Under the pieces are notes generated by a model. It searched no databases. It saw only the letters and a program-made list of their open reading frames with translations, and had not been told where the DNA came from. Source: Gammaproteobacteria bacterium RIFCSPHIGHO2_12_FULL_38_11 (lineage in GTDB: Bacteria; Pseudomonadota; Gammaproteobacteria; Coxiellales; Coxiellaceae). Taken from it: 8,852 bases of DNA. This document shows, piece by piece, positions 7,391 through 8,852 of this stretch. A program made the translations under genes and the position numbers. The stretch is from assembly GCA_001801515.1 (NCBI GenBank), contig MGXX01000014.1, positions 1 through 8,852 of the forward strand. Direction: 5' to 3'. Within the stretch, counting starts at the first letter, position 1; every line of letters starts with the position of its first letter.

Positions 7391-8689
7391 TTAGTTAAAT
7401 ATAATTTCCAGCAACTCCTGCTTACCTGAAACGGCTTTGGGCGCTAAGGATTTTTCAGCTGTATATTTATCTAAATCAGCCAAATCCATTTTTTGATTTA
7501 AAATTGCCTCCCCCAATGAACTGCTCCATCCTTGATACCGTGTTTCATTCATCGTTTGAATTTTTTTGTTCTCAATTAAGGTAGCCGCTGTTTCCAGCGC
7601 TTTTGCTAATGAATCAATTCCTGAGATCGTGCCATAAAATAAATCTTCTAAATCTAAACTTTGACGACGGAGTTTCGTATCAAAATTAAATCCACCTGTT
7701 GTGAATCCGCCATTTAATAAAATTTGGTACAAAATAGCCGCATTTGTGCGTGTGTCCGTTGGAAATTGATCGGTATCCCAACCCAATTGTGGATCACCTT
7801 GATTCGCATCTATGCTCCCAAATAAATCATAGGCGTAAGCAGTAGCCACTTCATGCTCGAAACTATGCCCGGCTAATGTAGCGTGATTGCCTTCGATATT
7901 CACTTTATATTCTTTTTCTAGGCCATGCTTAGATAAAAACGCATAAACGGTTGCTGTGTCAAAATCATATTGGTGTTTTGTTGGTTCACAAGGCTTTGGT
8001 TCAATTAATAAAGCGCCTTTAAATCCAATTTTATGCTTATACTCAGCAACCAAATGTAAAAACCGCGCGTATTGATTTAATTCTTTTTTTAAATTGGTAT
8101 TCAATAAAGTGTCATAACCTTCACGACCACCCCATAATACATAATTTTCACCTTTTAATTGCAGTGTCATATCCATCGCTTGTTTTACTTGAGATGCGGC
8201 AAAGGCAAAAATCTCAGGATTCGGGTTGGTTGCAGCACCGGCGGCGTAACGGGGATGTGAAAATAAATTGGCTGTGCCCCATAATAATTTCACACCTGAT
8301 TTTTCCATATGATTTGCCAATACATCACGCATATGGTGTAAATTGTTTTGTGTTATTTTTAAATCATTTGATTCGGGCGACACATCACGATCATGGAAAG
8401 TAAAAAAAGGAATGTTTAGTTTCGTGAAAAATTCAAAAGCAGCTGCTGCGCGATTTTCAGCCATTTTTAAAGGGATTGATTCGTTCAACCACTCGCGATT
8501 AAAGGCCGGTTCGCCAAAAATATCGTTTCCTTGCCAGCAAAAGGTATGCCAAAAACAAACAGCGATACGCAAATGTTCTGCCATGGTTTTTCCCAGTATT
8601 TTTTTATCAGCTTGGTAGTAGCGATAACTTAATGGGTTTTCTGTGTGTTGTCCTTCGAATTTTATTACTGGAATGTTTTTGAAATACAT
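7391..8689 (-). CDS. xylA: xylose isomerase
   Basis: This cytosolic TIM-barrel enzyme interconverts D-xylose and D-xylulose, and also glucose and fructose in vitro, using two divalent metals. The 432 residues align with E. coli XylA (440) with an offset of about 2 and a slightly shorter C-terminus, placing it in the longer class II group. Catalytic FHDRDVSP is present (H99, D102; E. coli H101, D104), as is WGGREGY. All metal ligands are visible: E230 in LLIEPKP, E266 and H269 in NIEGNH, D294 in SIDAN, D305 and D307 in GWDTDQF, and D337 in NFDTK; K232 is also kept. It should be active. A strong AAGGAG (8697-8702) lies 7 bases before the ATG. No xylB kinase, xylose transporter or xylR is in the window; upstream neighbours beyond 8852 are not visible. 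It lies alone on its strand, convergent with prfC. Confidence 0.97.
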   Translation of the reverse strand: MYFKNIPVIKFEGQHTENPLSYRYYQADKKILGKTMAEHLRIAVCFWHTFCWQGNDIFGEPAFNREWLNESIPLKMAENRAAAAFEFFTKLNIPFFTFHDRDVSPESNDLKITQNNLHHMRDVLANHMEKSGVKLLWGTANLFSHPRYAAGAATNPNPEIFAFAASQVKQAMDMTLQLKGENYVLWGGREGYDTLLNTNLKKELNQYARFLHLVAEYKHKIGFKGALLIEPKPCEPTKHQYDFDTATVYAFLSKHGLEKEYKVNIEGNHATLAGHSFEHEVATAYAYDLFGSIDANQGDPQLGWDTDQFPTDTRTNAAILYQILLNGGFTTGGFNFDTKLRRQSLDLEDLFYGTISGIDSLAKALETAATLIENKKIQTMNETRYQGWSSSLGEAILNQKMDLADLDKYTAEKSLAPKAVSGKQELLEIIFN

Positions 8690-8696
8690 GTAATTT

Positions 8697-8723
8697 CTCC
8701 TTGGCAGGCTACGCCTTTGTGCC
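8697..8723 (-). promoter_or_regulatory. xylA Shine-Dalgarno with adjoining leader hairpin
   Basis: AAGGAG occupies 8697-8702. Directly upstream in the mRNA, AGGC (8713-8716) pairs with GCCT (8706-8709) around a 3-base loop. An outer GGC/GCC pair (8721-8723 with 8703-8705) closes over a 4-base bulge. This small GC-rich stem in an AT-rich leader abuts the ribosome binding site and could tune translation. It matches no riboswitch class I know. Confidence 0.3.
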
Positions 8724-8806
8724 TTTTGGTGAATTAATTCTTAAAAATACTATCGAAGTCTATCAGAAAATACGGTATTGTAAAAATCTCTATTCGTGCT
8801 ATGTTG

Positions 8807-8826
8807 CCATATAAATCCATATAAAT
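8807..8826. repeat. perfect tandem 10-bp repeat upstream of xylA
   Basis: CCATATAAAT occurs twice without a gap (8807-8816 and 8817-8826). A 10-bp period puts both copies on the same DNA face, as in direct-repeat regulator sites. The two copies are seen directly; regulatory function is inference. Confidence 0.6.
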
Positions 8827-8831
8827 AATAC

Positions 8832-8845
8832 TTGATATATCTCAA
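8832..8845. promoter_or_regulatory. imperfect palindrome upstream of xylA
   Basis: TTGATATATCTCAA has 7-base arms that are 6 of 7 complementary. It lies 5 bases beyond the tandem repeat and overlaps the candidate -35. It could be an operator half-site pair, but AT-rich DNA yields such palindromes by chance. Confidence 0.3.
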
Positions 8846-8852
8846 AATGAGA

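Larger units (their letters stand above)
8777..8845 (-). promoter_or_regulatory. candidate xylA promoter region
   Basis: Two weak options are visible on the minus strand. One has -35 TTGAGA (8840-8845, 5 of 6) and -10 TATATG (8818-8823, 4 of 6) with a 16-base spacer, overlapping the tandem repeats. The other is a good -10, TACAAT (8777-8782, 5 of 6), with no recognisable -35, which might rely on an activator. I cannot choose between them from sequence alone. The rest of 8703-8852 has no open reading frame of note. Confidence 0.3.

Noticed and set aside
8164..8618. Two plus-strand frames opposite xylA
   Set aside because: They are antisense to conserved, catalytically complete xylA sequence and lack ribosome sites.

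Overview
This is an AT-rich window from a gammaproteobacterium, most likely of the order Legionellales (Legionella, Coxiella, Berkiella and relatives). Two things point there: an exported HAD-like protein of the DUF2608 type, a family I know mainly from that order, and a C-terminal gene fragment that resembles the large, often ankyrin-bearing protein families of those intracellular bacteria. The placement is inference from gene content and base composition, because the window has no rRNA or other marker gene.

The layout is compact, with six protein genes and almost no free space. From 2 to 1054 (+) lies the 3' part of a Legionellales-type protein, possibly host-interacting, that begins outside the window. 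It converges on a two-gene minus-strand unit: a twelve-segment MATE-like membrane transporter (4696-2942), then after 36 bases an exported protein of 12 beta-propeller repeats (2905-1076). A divergent control region (4697-4901) separates this unit from a plus-strand pair: the exported DUF2608 HAD-like protein (4902-5798), then after 12 bases peptide chain release factor 3, prfC (5811-7382). prfC converges, with 8 bases between the genes, on xylose isomerase xylA (minus strand, 8689-7391). xylA has a 163-base upstream region with a perfect tandem 10-bp repeat and an imperfect palindrome.

prfC and xylA are certain from catalytic motifs and near full-length similarity to the E. coli proteins. 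The transporter and propeller genes look co-transcribed, which suggests an envelope function, but nothing in the sequence names a substrate. The pairing of an exported HAD-like protein with a translation factor is more likely genome compaction than shared function. I see no transposase, integrase, CRISPR array, tRNA or rRNA, and no clearly new multi-gene system. The most interesting items are the 12-repeat exported propeller next to a MATE-like transporter, the dense repeat architecture in front of the DUF2608-prfC pair, the shortened N-terminus of RF3, and the orphan xylA with its repeat-bearing leader.
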